Assembly (NCBI GenBank): GCA_002256345.1
Contig: NKIY01000004.1
Coordinates: forward strand, 637,876 to 701,875
Source of the DNA: Bradyrhizobiaceae bacterium PARB1
GTDB lineage: Bacteria; Pseudomonadota; Alphaproteobacteria; Rhizobiales; Xanthobacteraceae
Direction of reading: 5' to 3'
DNA: 64,000 bases
Below are positions 29,640-38,023 of this stretch, piece after piece. The notes under the pieces were generated by a model. The model searched no databases. It saw only the letters and a list, made by a program, of their open reading frames with translations, and had not been told where the DNA came from. The position numbers and the translations under genes were made by a program. Every line of letters starts with the position of its first letter. The stretch's first letter is position 1.

Positions 29640-29760
29640 CATTTCTGCGTCATACCCGGGCTTGCCCCAGGCATCCACGTCTTGAATTGCGGTGAAGAAG
29701 ACGTGGATGGCCGGGACATCTAGCGAAGCAGCGCTTCGCGCTACGCCCGGCCATGACGGT
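29640..29760. repeat. Complex intergenic repeat between odhB and the SDR gene
   Basis: Stretches such as CGTCATACCCGGGCTTGCC, CACGTCTT...AAGACGTGG and CCCGGCCATGACGG lie in about 120 bp, with outer arms CGTCAT and ATGACG. The same CCGGGC type occurs at 15303-15400. Confidence 0.65.
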
Positions 29761-29767
29761 GTTCTAC

Positions 29768-31012
29768 TTACAGATCCAGAACGAGACGTGCCGGATCTTC
29801 CAGGCTTTCCTTGACGCGAACCAGGAAGGTCACGGCCTCCTTGCCGTCGATCACGCGGTGATCGTAGCTGAGTGCCAGATACATCATCGGGCGGATCTCG
29901 ATCTTGCCGCCGACCACGACCGGACGTTCCTGGATCTTGTGCATGCCGAGGATACCGGCCTGCGGGGCGTTCAGGATCGGGGTCGACATCAGCGAGCCGT
30001 AGATGCCGCCATTGGTGATGGTGAAGGTGCCGCCCTGCATCTCGTCGATCTTGAGCTGGCCGTCACGGGCGCGCTTGCCGAAATCGGCGATGTCGCGCTC
30101 GATCTGCGAAATCGACTTGCTGTCGCATTCGCGCACGACCGGGACCACGAGACCCTTGTCGGTGCCGACGGCGACGCCGACGTGATAGTAATTCTTGTAG
30201 ATGATGTCGCTGCCGTCGATCTCGGCATTGACGGCCGGGATGTCCTTCAGCGCCTGCACGCAGGCCTTGGTGAAGAAGCCCATGAAGCCGAGCTTGTTGC
30301 CGTGCTTCTTCTCGAACACGTCCTTGTACTGCGAACGCAGCGCCATCACCGCGGTCATGTCGACCTCGTTGAAGGTGGTGAGCATCGCAGCGGTGTTCTG
30401 CACGTCCTTGAGCCGGCGGGCGATGGTCTGACGCAGGCGCGTCATCTTCACGCGTTCCTCGCGGGCGGCATCGTCGGCCGGGGAGGCGGCGCGCATCTGA
30501 ACGGCAGCGGCAGGCTGGTTCACCGGGGTCGGCGAAGAGGCAGCTTTCTCGATGGCGGCGAGCATGTCGCCCTTGGTCACGCGGCCATCCTTGCCCGAGC
30601 CGGCGACGCCAGCGGCATCGATGCCGCTCTCGGCCGAGAGCTTGCGGACCGACGGGGCCTGCGGGGTGTCAGCAGCAAGGGTCTTCGACGGCGCAGCGGC
30701 AGCAGCGGCCGGAGCAGCAGCCGGAGCCGGCGCAGCTTCAGCTTTCGGCGCGGCAGCAGCCGGCTTGGCGCCGCCAGCACCATCGGTGATCTGGCCGAGC
30801 AGCGCGCCGACGGCGACGGTCTCGCCGTCCTTGGCCACGATTTCGCTGAGCGTGCCGGCCGAGGGCGCCGGCACTTCGATGGTGACCTTGTCGGTCTCGA
30901 GTTCAACCAACGGCTCGTCGACGGCGACGGCATCGCCGGGCTTCTTGAACCAGCGGCCGATGGTGGCTTCGGTCACGGACTCGCCGAGCGTGGGAACGCG
31001 AATGTCAGTCAT
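29768..31012 (-). CDS. sucB: 2-oxoglutarate dehydrogenase E2 (dihydrolipoyl succinyltransferase)
   Basis: E2 forms the core of the 2-oxoglutarate dehydrogenase complex and transfers succinyl groups to CoA. The 414-residue protein has one lipoyl domain (lipoyl Lys in [12 protein letters not shown], residue 42), an Ala/Pro-rich linker, a peripheral subunit-binding domain ([21 protein letters not shown]) and the catalytic domain ending in [13 protein letters not shown], with the catalytic His. ATG 31012 has AGGAAG before it. It is downstream of sucA. Confidence 0.97.
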   Translation of the reverse strand: MTDIRVPTLGESVTEATIGRWFKKPGDAVAVDEPLVELETDKVTIEVPAPSAGTLSEIVAKDGETVAVGALLGQITDGAGGAKPAAAAPKAEAAPAPAAAPAAAAAAPSKTLAADTPQAPSVRKLSAESGIDAAGVAGSGKDGRVTKGDMLAAIEKAASSPTPVNQPAAAVQMRAASPADDAAREERVKMTRLRQTIARRLKDVQNTAAMLTTFNEVDMTAVMALRSQYKDVFEKKHGNKLGFMGFFTKACVQALKDIPAVNAEIDGSDIIYKNYYHVGVAVGTDKGLVVPVVRECDSKSISQIERDIADFGKRARDGQLKIDEMQGGTFTITNGGIYGSLMSTPILNAPQAGILGMHKIQERPVVVGGKIEIRPMMYLALSYDHRVIDGKEAVTFLVRVKESLEDPARLVLDL

Positions 31013-31115
31013 GGTCTGCTTCCTGTTGCGGCCGGATGATCCGATCCGAAGTTTTTGGGATCGATCAGGCCTGAAAGAGGTCGAAGTGTAGATTTCAAAT
31101 AAGACGGGTGCGCGA

Positions 31116-31138
31116 ATGCCCCGCGTGAAGCGGGGCAT
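31116..31138. repeat. Intercistronic hairpin between sucA and sucB
   Basis: ATGCCCCGC (31116-31124) pairs with GCGGGGCAT (31130-31138) with a 5-base loop. No U-run follows; it may stabilise an mRNA end or be a small repeat element. Confidence 0.5.
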
Positions 31139-31156
31139 CGCGATGGCGGTGAATGC

Positions 31157-34090
31157 TTAGCCCAGCGCCTCGTCGAGGAACGCCTTGAGCTGGGCGAGAT
31201 GCTTGGACATCAAACCGGTGGCGGTCGCAGCCGAGGCCGCGCGGCCGGCATAACGCGGACGCTTGTGGGTCGCGTTGATCTGGTTGAGCACCCATTCCAG
31301 ATACGGTTCGATGAAGTGCCAGCCGCCCATATTACGCGGCTCTTCCTGGCACCACACGAACTCCGCCCCCTTGAAGCGGGTCAGTTCCTGAACCAGCGTC
31401 TTGAGCGGCACCGGATAGAGCTGCTCGATGCGCAGCAAATAGATATCGTCAACGCCGCGCTTCTCGCGCTCCTCGAACAGGTCGTAGTAGACCTTGCCCG
31501 AACACAGCACGACACGACGAATCTTGTTGTCCGGCTGCAGCTTCTCCGCATCGTCGAACAGCACGCGATGGAACGAGGTGCCCGCACCGAGTTGGTCGAG
31601 CTTCGATACTGCACGCTTGTGGCGCAGCAGCGACTTCGGAGTCATCACGATCAGCGGCTTGCGGATCTCGCGCTTCAGCTGGCGGCGCAACATGTGGAAG
31701 TAGTTGGCCGGGGTGGTCGGGTTGACCACCTGCATGTTGTCTTCCGCGCACATCTGCAGGAAGCGCTCGAGGCGCGCCGACGAGTGCTCGGGACCCTGGC
31801 CTTCATAGCCATGCGGCAACAGACAGACGAGGCCCGACATACGCAGCCACTTGCGTTCGCCCGAGGAGATGAACTGGTCGAACACCACCTGCGCGCCATT
31901 GGCGAAGTCACCGAACTGCGCTTCCCACAAAGCGAGCGTGTTCGGCTCGGCGAGCGAGTAGCCATATTCGAAGCCGAGCACGGCTTCTTCCGACAGCAGC
32001 GAGTTGATGACTTCGTAACGACCCTGCTTTTCGCCGAGATGGTTGAACGGTGTGTAGCGGCTTTCGTCTTCCTGATCGAACCAGACCGAGTGACGCTGCG
32101 AGAAGGTGCCGCGTTCGGAGTCCTGGCCGGACAAGCGAATGTGGTGACCTTCCTCCATCAGCGAGCAGAACGCCAGCGCTTCGCCGGTCGCCCAGTCGAT
32201 GCCTTCGCCATTGTCGATGGCCTTGGCGCGGGCGTCGAGGAAACGCTGCACCGTACGGTGGATACGGAAGCCGTCCGGCACCTTGGTGATCTTGTTGCCG
32301 ATGTCCTTGAGGACAGTGACATCGACGCCGGTGACGCCGCGGCGCGGTTCTTCGTCCTCACCTGCGATCTTGAGGCCTGACCACTTGCCGTCCATCCAGT
32401 CGGCCTTGTTCGGCTTGTAGCTGGTGCCAGCTTCGAGCTCGACGTCGAGCTTCGAGCGCCAGTCGGCCTTGGCCTTGTCGTAATCGGCCTGGGTCAGCAC
32501 GTTCTCGGCGATCAGGCGCTTGGCATACATGTCGACCGTGGTCTCATGCCCGCCAATCTTCTTGTACATCACCGGCTGGGTGAATGCCGGCTCGTCGCCT
32601 TCGTTATGGCCGTGGCGGCGATAACAGAACATGTCGATGACGACCGGCTTGTGGAACTTCTGCCGGAATTCCACGGCGATCTTGGCCGCGAACACGACCG
32701 CTTCCGGATCGTCGCCGTTCACATGGAAGATCGGCGCGTCGATCATCTTGGCGACGTCGGACGGATAGGGTGACGAACGCGAGTAACGCGGATAGGTGGT
32801 GAAGCCGATCTGGTTGTTGACGATGAAGTGGATCGAACCGCCGGTGCGGTAACCCTTCAGGTCCGACAGCGCGAAACATTCCGCGACGACGCCCTGACCT
32901 GCGAAGGCCGCGTCGCCATGCATCAGCAGCGGCAGCACCGAGACGCGCATGTCCGGCGGATCGCCATGCTGGTCCTGCTTGGCGCGGACCTTGCCGAGCA
33001 CAACGGGATCGACGATTTCGAGATGCGACGGATTGGCGGTCAGCGACAGATGGATCTTGTTCTGGTCGAACTCGCGGTCCGACGAGGCGCCGAGGTGATA
33101 CTTCACGTCGCCCGAACCCTCGACTTCGTCGGGATTGGCCGAACCACCCTTGAATTCATGGAACAGCGCGCGGTGTGGCTTGCCCATCACCTGGGTCAGC
33201 ACGTTGAGGCGGCCGCGATGCGGCATGCCCAGCACGATTTCCTTTACGCCGAGGCTGCCGCCACGCTTGATGATCTGCTCAAGCGCGGGGATCAGCGATT
33301 CGCCGCCGTCGAGACCGAAGCGCTTGGTGCCGGTGAACTTGACGTCGCAGAACTTCTCGAAGCCATCGGCCTCGATGAGCTTCATCAGGATGGCGCGGCG
33401 GCCTTCCGGCGTGAAGCTGATTTCCTTGTCCGGCCCTTCGATGCGTTCCTGGATCCAGGCCTTCTGTGCCGGATTCGAGATATGCATGAATTCGACGCCG
33501 AGCGTCTGGCAATAGGTGCGCTGGAGGATCGCGGTGATCTCGCGCAGCGTGCCGTATTCCAGGCCGATGACATTATCGATGAAGATCTTGCGGTCGAGAT
33601 CGGCGTCGGTGAAGCCGTAGGACTTGGGATCGAGTTCTTCGTGATCCTTCACGCCTTCGATGCCGAGCGGATCGAGATTGGCGTGGAAGTGGCCACGCAT
33701 GCGATAGGCGCGGATCAACATCAGGGCGCGAACCGAATCGCGCGTCGCCTGGATCAGATCGCCGACCGGAACTTTCTCGCCCTTCTCAGCCTTGGCAGCC
33801 AGCTTGGCGCCGACGGCTTTCTCGACCTTGGCCCAGTTGCCATCCAGCGCGTGGGTGAGGTCGTCAGTCGGAGAAACCGGCCAATTTGACTTTTCCCAGG
33901 ACGGACCGGCGGCATTCTTCTGCACGTCGGTGGAACTGTCCTTCAAGCTCTTGAAGAACTCCTGCCACTCGGCATCCACCGAGGAGGGGTCTGCTTCGAA
34001 TTGTGCGTAGAGATCGTCGATGTAAGTGGCGTTGGCGCCCTGGAGGAATGAAGAGAGGGCAAAAGCGGCGTTCGCGTCCTGGCGAGACAT
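31157..34090 (-). CDS. sucA: 2-oxoglutarate dehydrogenase E1
   Basis: E1 decarboxylates 2-oxoglutarate with thiamine diphosphate. The 977-residue protein has the N-terminal region SFLQGANATYIDDLYAQFEADPSSVDAEWQEFF, the thiamine-binding motif near GDAAFAGQGVVAECFALSDLKGYRTGGSIHFIVNNQIGFTT, and the C-terminal KPLIVMTPKSLLRHKRAVS and EEPRNMGGWHF. Length is normal. A ribosome binding site (AGGACG) precedes ATG 34090. It is the first gene of the sucA-sucB-SDR-lpdA operon; sucCD, which normally precede it, are 12.5 kb away here. Confidence 0.97.
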   Translation of the reverse strand: MSRQDANAAFALSSFLQGANATYIDDLYAQFEADPSSVDAEWQEFFKSLKDSSTDVQKNAAGPSWEKSNWPVSPTDDLTHALDGNWAKVEKAVGAKLAAKAEKGEKVPVGDLIQATRDSVRALMLIRAYRMRGHFHANLDPLGIEGVKDHEELDPKSYGFTDADLDRKIFIDNVIGLEYGTLREITAILQRTYCQTLGVEFMHISNPAQKAWIQERIEGPDKEISFTPEGRRAILMKLIEADGFEKFCDVKFTGTKRFGLDGGESLIPALEQIIKRGGSLGVKEIVLGMPHRGRLNVLTQVMGKPHRALFHEFKGGSANPDEVEGSGDVKYHLGASSDREFDQNKIHLSLTANPSHLEIVDPVVLGKVRAKQDQHGDPPDMRVSVLPLLMHGDAAFAGQGVVAECFALSDLKGYRTGGSIHFIVNNQIGFTTYPRYSRSSPYPSDVAKMIDAPIFHVNGDDPEAVVFAAKIAVEFRQKFHKPVVIDMFCYRRHGHNEGDEPAFTQPVMYKKIGGHETTVDMYAKRLIAENVLTQADYDKAKADWRSKLDVELEAGTSYKPNKADWMDGKWSGLKIAGEDEEPRRGVTGVDVTVLKDIGNKITKVPDGFRIHRTVQRFLDARAKAIDNGEGIDWATGEALAFCSLMEEGHHIRLSGQDSERGTFSQRHSVWFDQEDESRYTPFNHLGEKQGRYEVINSLLSEEAVLGFEYGYSLAEPNTLALWEAQFGDFANGAQVVFDQFISSGERKWLRMSGLVCLLPHGYEGQGPEHSSARLERFLQMCAEDNMQVVNPTTPANYFHMLRRQLKREIRKPLIVMTPKSLLRHKRAVSKLDQLGAGTSFHRVLFDDAEKLQPDNKIRRVVLCSGKVYYDLFEEREKRGVDDIYLLRIEQLYPVPLKTLVQELTRFKGAEFVWCQEEPRNMGGWHFIEPYLEWVLNQINATHKRPRYAGRAASAATATGLMSKHLAQLKAFLDEALG

Positions 34091-34270
34091 TGTGCGTCCT
34101 GAATTTTTCTAGTCGCGCGGAAGTTCGGGCGAGGGACCGGCCCTTTGACGGACCGAACCTTGTGCGGCGACCTTCTAACCTATTTGGATCGAAAGTGCGC
34201 CCTAAAAACACGAAGAACTGAATAATTCGTCAAATCTTCGTGCGGTGTGAATTTACTGACTAAATCTCAA

Positions 34271-34942
34271 CTATTCGACGACACTAAGGTCTTCTTTCGC
34301 AAGCGCGGCGGCACCGCCCTGGAGAACGACCGTTCTCTTGCGCTTCGGTCTGGCGGGGCCGCAGGCGCCGTCGAGCAGCGCTGCAGCGGCGTGGCCGGCT
34401 GCATCGGCGACGCCGGGATCGCGCGTGACCAGCGCGGCGACGATCGCGCCGTCCATTAAAAGCCCGATCTGATGCGCCAGAAAGTCGGGGCGGGTCGCAC
34501 CGGCGGCCTTGGCGAGCTCAGTTATATGGTTGATAATAAAGGACTTGTGCTGGATGGTGAGATCCCGCAAGCGGGTTTCGTCCTTGGGATGTTCACCGAC
34601 TGCATTGATGAAGACGCAGCCCGTATAGCTTTCTTCGCCGAACCACTTTTTCAGGGCGGGGAAGATGGCATCGAGCTTTTCGCGCGGTGTCGGCGGCGCC
34701 TCGATCGCCGCGAGGAACCAGCCACGCCAGCTCCTGCCTTCGGTCTCGAGTACGGCCTCGACCAGATCCCCCTTTGATTTGAAGATCTTGTAGAGGGTTG
34801 TCTTGGCCGTCCCGGCTTCCGCAACGATAGCGTCGATGCCGGTCGCGTTGATGCCGTTTTGGCAGAACAGCCGCGTCGCGGCGTCCATCAGCCGGGCGCG
34901 CGGTGTGACTTTCTCGGAATCCTGCGGCATGGGGTCGCTCAT
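34271..34942 (-). CDS. TetR/AcrR family regulator (LmrA/YxaF-like)
   Basis: A 223-residue regulator. The helix-turn-helix reads RLMDAATRLFCQNGINATGIDAIVAEAGTAKTTLYKIFKSKGDLV, a typical TetR N-terminal domain. The C-terminal part has YTGCVFINAVGEHP, a pattern I associate with the LmrA/YxaF branch. The start is uncertain: ATG 34942 is taken, ATG 34930 is possible. It is divergent from the osmC-led gene set and the palindrome at 35138-35155 lies between them. It most likely represses that set; the signal is unknown. Confidence 0.88.
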   Translation of the reverse strand: MSDPMPQDSEKVTPRARLMDAATRLFCQNGINATGIDAIVAEAGTAKTTLYKIFKSKGDLVEAVLETEGRSWRGWFLAAIEAPPTPREKLDAIFPALKKWFGEESYTGCVFINAVGEHPKDETRLRDLTIQHKSFIINHITELAKAAGATRPDFLAHQIGLLMDGAIVAALVTRDPGVADAAGHAAAALLDGACGPARPKRKRTVVLQGGAAALAKEDLSVVE

Positions 34943-35118
34943 TGCCGCGTCAATATGGCATGCGCCGGCCCGGGCGCAAGCGAGGCGCCGAGATCTGACC
35001 AAGATTCGGGCGGTTGGCTGGCGAATCGGCAGCGGCGATCATCATTCGGGCATCCTGAATTTTCGGCCGTTATCCGTAACCCCTTGAAAATGTTCATGGC
35101 GGGGTCGTGCAATCTCTA

Positions 35119-35134
35119 TGGCACGCATTCTGCT
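35119..35134 (+). promoter_or_regulatory. Sigma54-like promoter upstream of osmC
   Basis: TGGCACGCATTCTGCT matches TGGCACG-N4-TTGCW in all but one defined position, with GG (35120-35121) and GC (35132-35133) separated by exactly 10 bases. A start about 12 bases further on would fall in the palindromic operator. No sigma54 activator gene is in the window. Confidence 0.5.
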
Positions 35135-35137
35135 TAG

Positions 35138-35155
35138 ATACAGACCGTTCTGTAT
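35138..35155. promoter_or_regulatory. TetR-type palindromic operator
   Basis: ATACAGACCGTTCTGTAT: arms ATACAGA and TCTGTAT are inverse complements about a 4-base centre. It is the only strong palindrome between the TetR gene and osmC and sits at the expected transcription start. Confidence 0.6.
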
Positions 35156-35174
35156 TTATTCAAGGGAGACGTCC

Positions 35175-35717
35175 ATGACTGCTGTTGCCGCCAAGACCGC
35201 TTTGACCGGCTGCCTGGCACCGATCGACAAAGGCGGGCTCGAACAGCTGATCGCCAATGGCAAGGCCAATCCGAACGTTATCAAGACGCTCAAATGCAAG
35301 ACCGTGGCCGAAGGCAAGTTCCGTCACGCCAACTACATCCGCAGCCTGCCGCCCTACATCGTTGACGAGCCGCCGGCGCTGCTCGGCGACGACACCGCGC
35401 CGAATCCTTCCGAAGCCTCGCTCGCTGCGCTCGGCTCCTGCCTTGCCGTCGGCCTGCACGCCAATGCGGTGAATCGCGGCTGGACTGTCAACAAGCTCGA
35501 ACTGCAGCTCGAGGGCGATCTCAACATCACTGCCGTCTGGGGCACCGGCGATATCAGCGAGAAGCCGGTCGGCTTCACCGATGTGCGGGTCAAGGTCGAT
35601 ATGGAATGCGAAGGCGTTCCGCAGGAAGAGATCGATGCGCTCATCACCCATGTGAAGAAGTGGTCACCGGTCGCCAACACCTTCACGCGTCCGGTCAACC
35701 TCGACGTCTCTGCCTGA
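35175..35717 (+). CDS. OsmC family protein
   Basis: A 180-residue OsmC/Ohr-fold protein. These are thiol-dependent peroxidases that reduce organic hydroperoxides, or members of unknown substrate. The two catalytic-type Cys are Cys89 in GSCLAVGLHANAV and Cys145 in VDMECEGVP. The N-terminal 40 residues are not typical of short OsmC. ATG 35175 is chosen because AAGGGAG stands at the right distance. It leads a set with an acyl-CoA-dehydrogenase-like flavoprotein and a rhodanese, with a stem-loop just after it. Confidence 0.88.
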   Translation: MTAVAAKTALTGCLAPIDKGGLEQLIANGKANPNVIKTLKCKTVAEGKFRHANYIRSLPPYIVDEPPALLGDDTAPNPSEASLAALGSCLAVGLHANAVNRGWTVNKLELQLEGDLNITAVWGTGDISEKPVGFTDVRVKVDMECEGVPQEEIDALITHVKKWSPVANTFTRPVNLDVSA

Positions 35718-35728
35718 TCACGAGTTAC

Positions 35729-35765
35729 GCGGCCGCTCGGAGCGGCCGCCGCTTCTCTTTTCTTG
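35729..35765 (+). terminator. Hairpin and U-rich run between osmC and the dehydrogenase-like gene
   Basis: GCGGCCGCT (35729-35737) pairs with AGCGGCCGC (35741-35749), loop CGG, and CGCTTCTCTTTTCTT follows. It could be a partial terminator that lets more osmC than downstream mRNA be made. Confidence 0.55.
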
Positions 35766-35781
35766 CACGACGGAGATCGAC

Positions 35782-36909
35782 ATGACCACGACGGCGCTGT
35801 TGCGGAAATCGGATGAAGTAACGGACGATAGCGAATCGCTCGTAGATCGCATTGCAGCTCTCGCGCGAAGTGAGCTGACGCCGATCGCCTTGGAGATCGA
35901 CGAAGGTACGGTCTATCCCGAACAAGCGTTGCGAAATCTCGGCGACATCGGTGCATGGGACGCGCATACCGATTTGCGCGACACCATCGCAGGTGTCTCG
36001 GCTATCGGTGAAACCTGCGGCTCCACCGCCTTTATGGCGTGGTGTCAGAACACGCTGGTCTGGTACATCCTCAATTCCGACAACGCCGCGCTGAAGGCGA
36101 AGTATCTGAGCGCCACCGCCGACGGCAAGGTGCTTGGCGGGACCGGCCTTTCCAATCCGATGAAGAGCTTCTTCGGCATCGAGAAGCTCAAGCTCAAGGG
36201 CAAGCGCATCGACGGTGGTTACATCGTCCGTGGCGCTCTCCCCTGGGTCTCCAATCTCGGTGCTGATCATCTGTTCGGCACGATCTTCGAGATCGAGGAG
36301 ACCGGTGAGAAAGTGATGTTCATCGCCGATTGCGCCGATGAAAATCTCGCGCTCACGCCTTGCAAACCATTTCTCGCGATGGATGGCACCGGCACTTACG
36401 CCGTGCAGTTTCGCGATGTCTTTATTCCCGACGATCGGGTGCTCGCCGCGCCCGCGATGCCTTTCGTCAAAAAAATTCGCGCCGGTTTTATCCTGATGCA
36501 GATGGGTATGGCGCTCGGCCTTGTCCGGGACTGTGTCGCGATCATGGACAGCGTGAAGCCTTCGCTCGCTCACGTGAACCGATTCCTCCCGCAGCAGCCC
36601 GAAGACTTCGCCGGCCTGCTCGCAAAGATGGAGGCCGAGACGATGATGTTGGCAGCCACGCCTTACGAGACCGGTAACGACTACTGGCGCGCAGTGGTGG
36701 ATCTCCGCCTGCGGGCGGGCGATGCGGCGGTCGCCGCCGCCCATGCCGCGATGCTGCATTGTGGCGCGCGCGGCTACCTCAAATCCCATCGCGCGCAGCG
36801 GCGGCTGCGCGAGGCCTATTTCGTGGCGATCGTCACCCCCGCCACCAAACAGCTCCGCAAGATGCTGGCGGACAACGCACGCGAGCAGCAGGGAGATAGC
36901 GCCAACTGA
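35782..36909 (+). CDS. Acyl-CoA-dehydrogenase-like flavoprotein
   Basis: A 375-residue protein of the acyl-CoA dehydrogenase fold: N-terminal helical part (LVDRIAALARSELTPIALEIDEGTVYPEQALRNLGDIGAWDAH), a middle part (GGTGLSNPMKSFFGIEKLKLKGKRIDGGYIVRGALPWVSNLGADHLFGTIF) and a C-terminal helical bundle. The family's usual catalytic base region is not obvious and the protein is somewhat shorter and divergent, so it may act on a non-CoA substrate, as do the sulfur-compound monooxygenases of this fold (DszC/SfnB type). GGAGAT precedes ATG 35782. Its setting between OsmC and a rhodanese hints at a sulfur-linked reaction, but this is inference. Confidence 0.82.
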   Translation: MTTTALLRKSDEVTDDSESLVDRIAALARSELTPIALEIDEGTVYPEQALRNLGDIGAWDAHTDLRDTIAGVSAIGETCGSTAFMAWCQNTLVWYILNSDNAALKAKYLSATADGKVLGGTGLSNPMKSFFGIEKLKLKGKRIDGGYIVRGALPWVSNLGADHLFGTIFEIEETGEKVMFIADCADENLALTPCKPFLAMDGTGTYAVQFRDVFIPDDRVLAAPAMPFVKKIRAGFILMQMGMALGLVRDCVAIMDSVKPSLAHVNRFLPQQPEDFAGLLAKMEAETMMLAATPYETGNDYWRAVVDLRLRAGDAAVAAAHAAMLHCGARGYLKSHRAQRRLREAYFVAIVTPATKQLRKMLADNAREQQGDSAN

Positions 36910-36985
36910 TCGAGATCAGGGCGGACAACGGCAGCTCATCTACATCAGGTTCAGCAACGACGTTCAACACGAGTGGAGGCTAAAA

Positions 36986-37864
36986 ATGGCAGACGTTCTC
37001 ATTTCCGCAGACGACCTCGCGACGTTCATGAAGTCCGAGCCATGCGTGATCATCGACACCCGCAATCCCGATGCCTATGCGGCCGGGCACATTCCCGGCG
37101 CCGTCAATCTCCACGAGATCTTCACCTATCTCGCGACCTCCACCCCGGAGGGCATGGACGAACTGAAGAAGAAATTCGCTGAAGCTTTTGGCGACGCCGG
37201 TCTGTCGGGCGCCGAGACCGCGGTGATCTACGAGCAATCGATGAATTCCGGCTTCGGCCAATCCTGCCGCGGCTACTTCCTGCTGGAATTCCTGGGCTAC
37301 CCCAAGATCAAGGTGCTGCATGGCGGGTACGACGCCTGGACCATGAAGGGCCTGCCGGTCACGACCGATGTTCCGACGCTGAAGCCGGCCTCTTTCACTA
37401 TCAAGCCCGAAGCGGGTTCGATCCTGATCGACGCGGCCACCATGCAGGCCGCGCTCGGAAATCCGTCGATCGCCATTCTCGATGTCCGCGATGTCGATGA
37501 ATGGATCGGCGAAAGCTCCTCGCCCTATGGCAAGGATTTCTGCCCCCGCATGGGCCGCATTCCGGGCGCGGTCTGGATCGAATGGTACCGCATGATGAAG
37601 CCGACACCTGAAGGTCCGCGCTTCAAGTCGAAGAACGAGATCCTCGCCGAATGCGCGACAGTCGGCATCACGCCATCGACCACGGTCTATCTCTACTGCT
37701 TTAAGGGCGCCCGTGCGTCGAACACCTTCCTCGCGCTGAAGAATGCCGGCGTCGCCGATGTCCGGATGTATTTCGGCTCGTGGAACGAATGGAGCCGCGA
37801 TGTGAAGTATCCGATCGAGGAAGGCTTGCCGGTCGTCGGTGAGAAGCAGGCGGTGGCGGCGTAA
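36986..37864 (+). CDS. Sulfurtransferase (tandem rhodanese domains)
   Basis: A 292-residue protein with two rhodanese domains, of the thiosulfate or mercaptopyruvate sulfurtransferase type. The N-terminal domain (CVIIDTRNPDAYAAGHIPGAVNLHE) has no Cys at the loop position in SMNSGFGQSCRGYF and is structural. The C-terminal one has VAILDVRDVDEW-type text and the active Cys in YLYCFKGARASN (about residue 238). The start ATG 36986 has GGAGG upstream; a frame further upstream overlaps the previous gene. It probably passes sulfane sulfur from a thiosulfonate or persulfide to an acceptor. Confidence 0.9.
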   Translation: MADVLISADDLATFMKSEPCVIIDTRNPDAYAAGHIPGAVNLHEIFTYLATSTPEGMDELKKKFAEAFGDAGLSGAETAVIYEQSMNSGFGQSCRGYFLLEFLGYPKIKVLHGGYDAWTMKGLPVTTDVPTLKPASFTIKPEAGSILIDAATMQAALGNPSIAILDVRDVDEWIGESSSPYGKDFCPRMGRIPGAVWIEWYRMMKPTPEGPRFKSKNEILAECATVGITPSTTVYLYCFKGARASNTFLALKNAGVADVRMYFGSWNEWSRDVKYPIEEGLPVVGEKQAVAA

Positions 37865-37962
37865 GCCATACGGATCGTCGCGTTAGCACCGTCATTGGAC
37901 CGGGTGGGTTCCGCAAGCTGACGTATGAGGGCCAAGGTACACTCAAGCCCTCATGCAGACAG

Positions 37963-37996
37963 GAGAAAGACCCTCTGTTGCGAGCGGGCCTTTCTC
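37963..37996. terminator. Candidate bidirectional terminator between the rhodanese and chemoreceptor genes
   Basis: GAGAAAGACCC (37963-37973) pairs with GGGCCTTTCTC (37986-37996) with one mismatch and a 12-base loop. It lies between two convergent genes. Confidence 0.4.
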
Positions 37997-38023
37997 GTGG
38001 CGCGATCAGTTTGGGGGAAGGGC

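Noticed and set aside
29753-31039. A 428-codon plus-strand frame opposite sucB
   Set aside because: Antisense shadow of the lipoyl transferase; low-complexity parts mirror the Ala/Pro linker.
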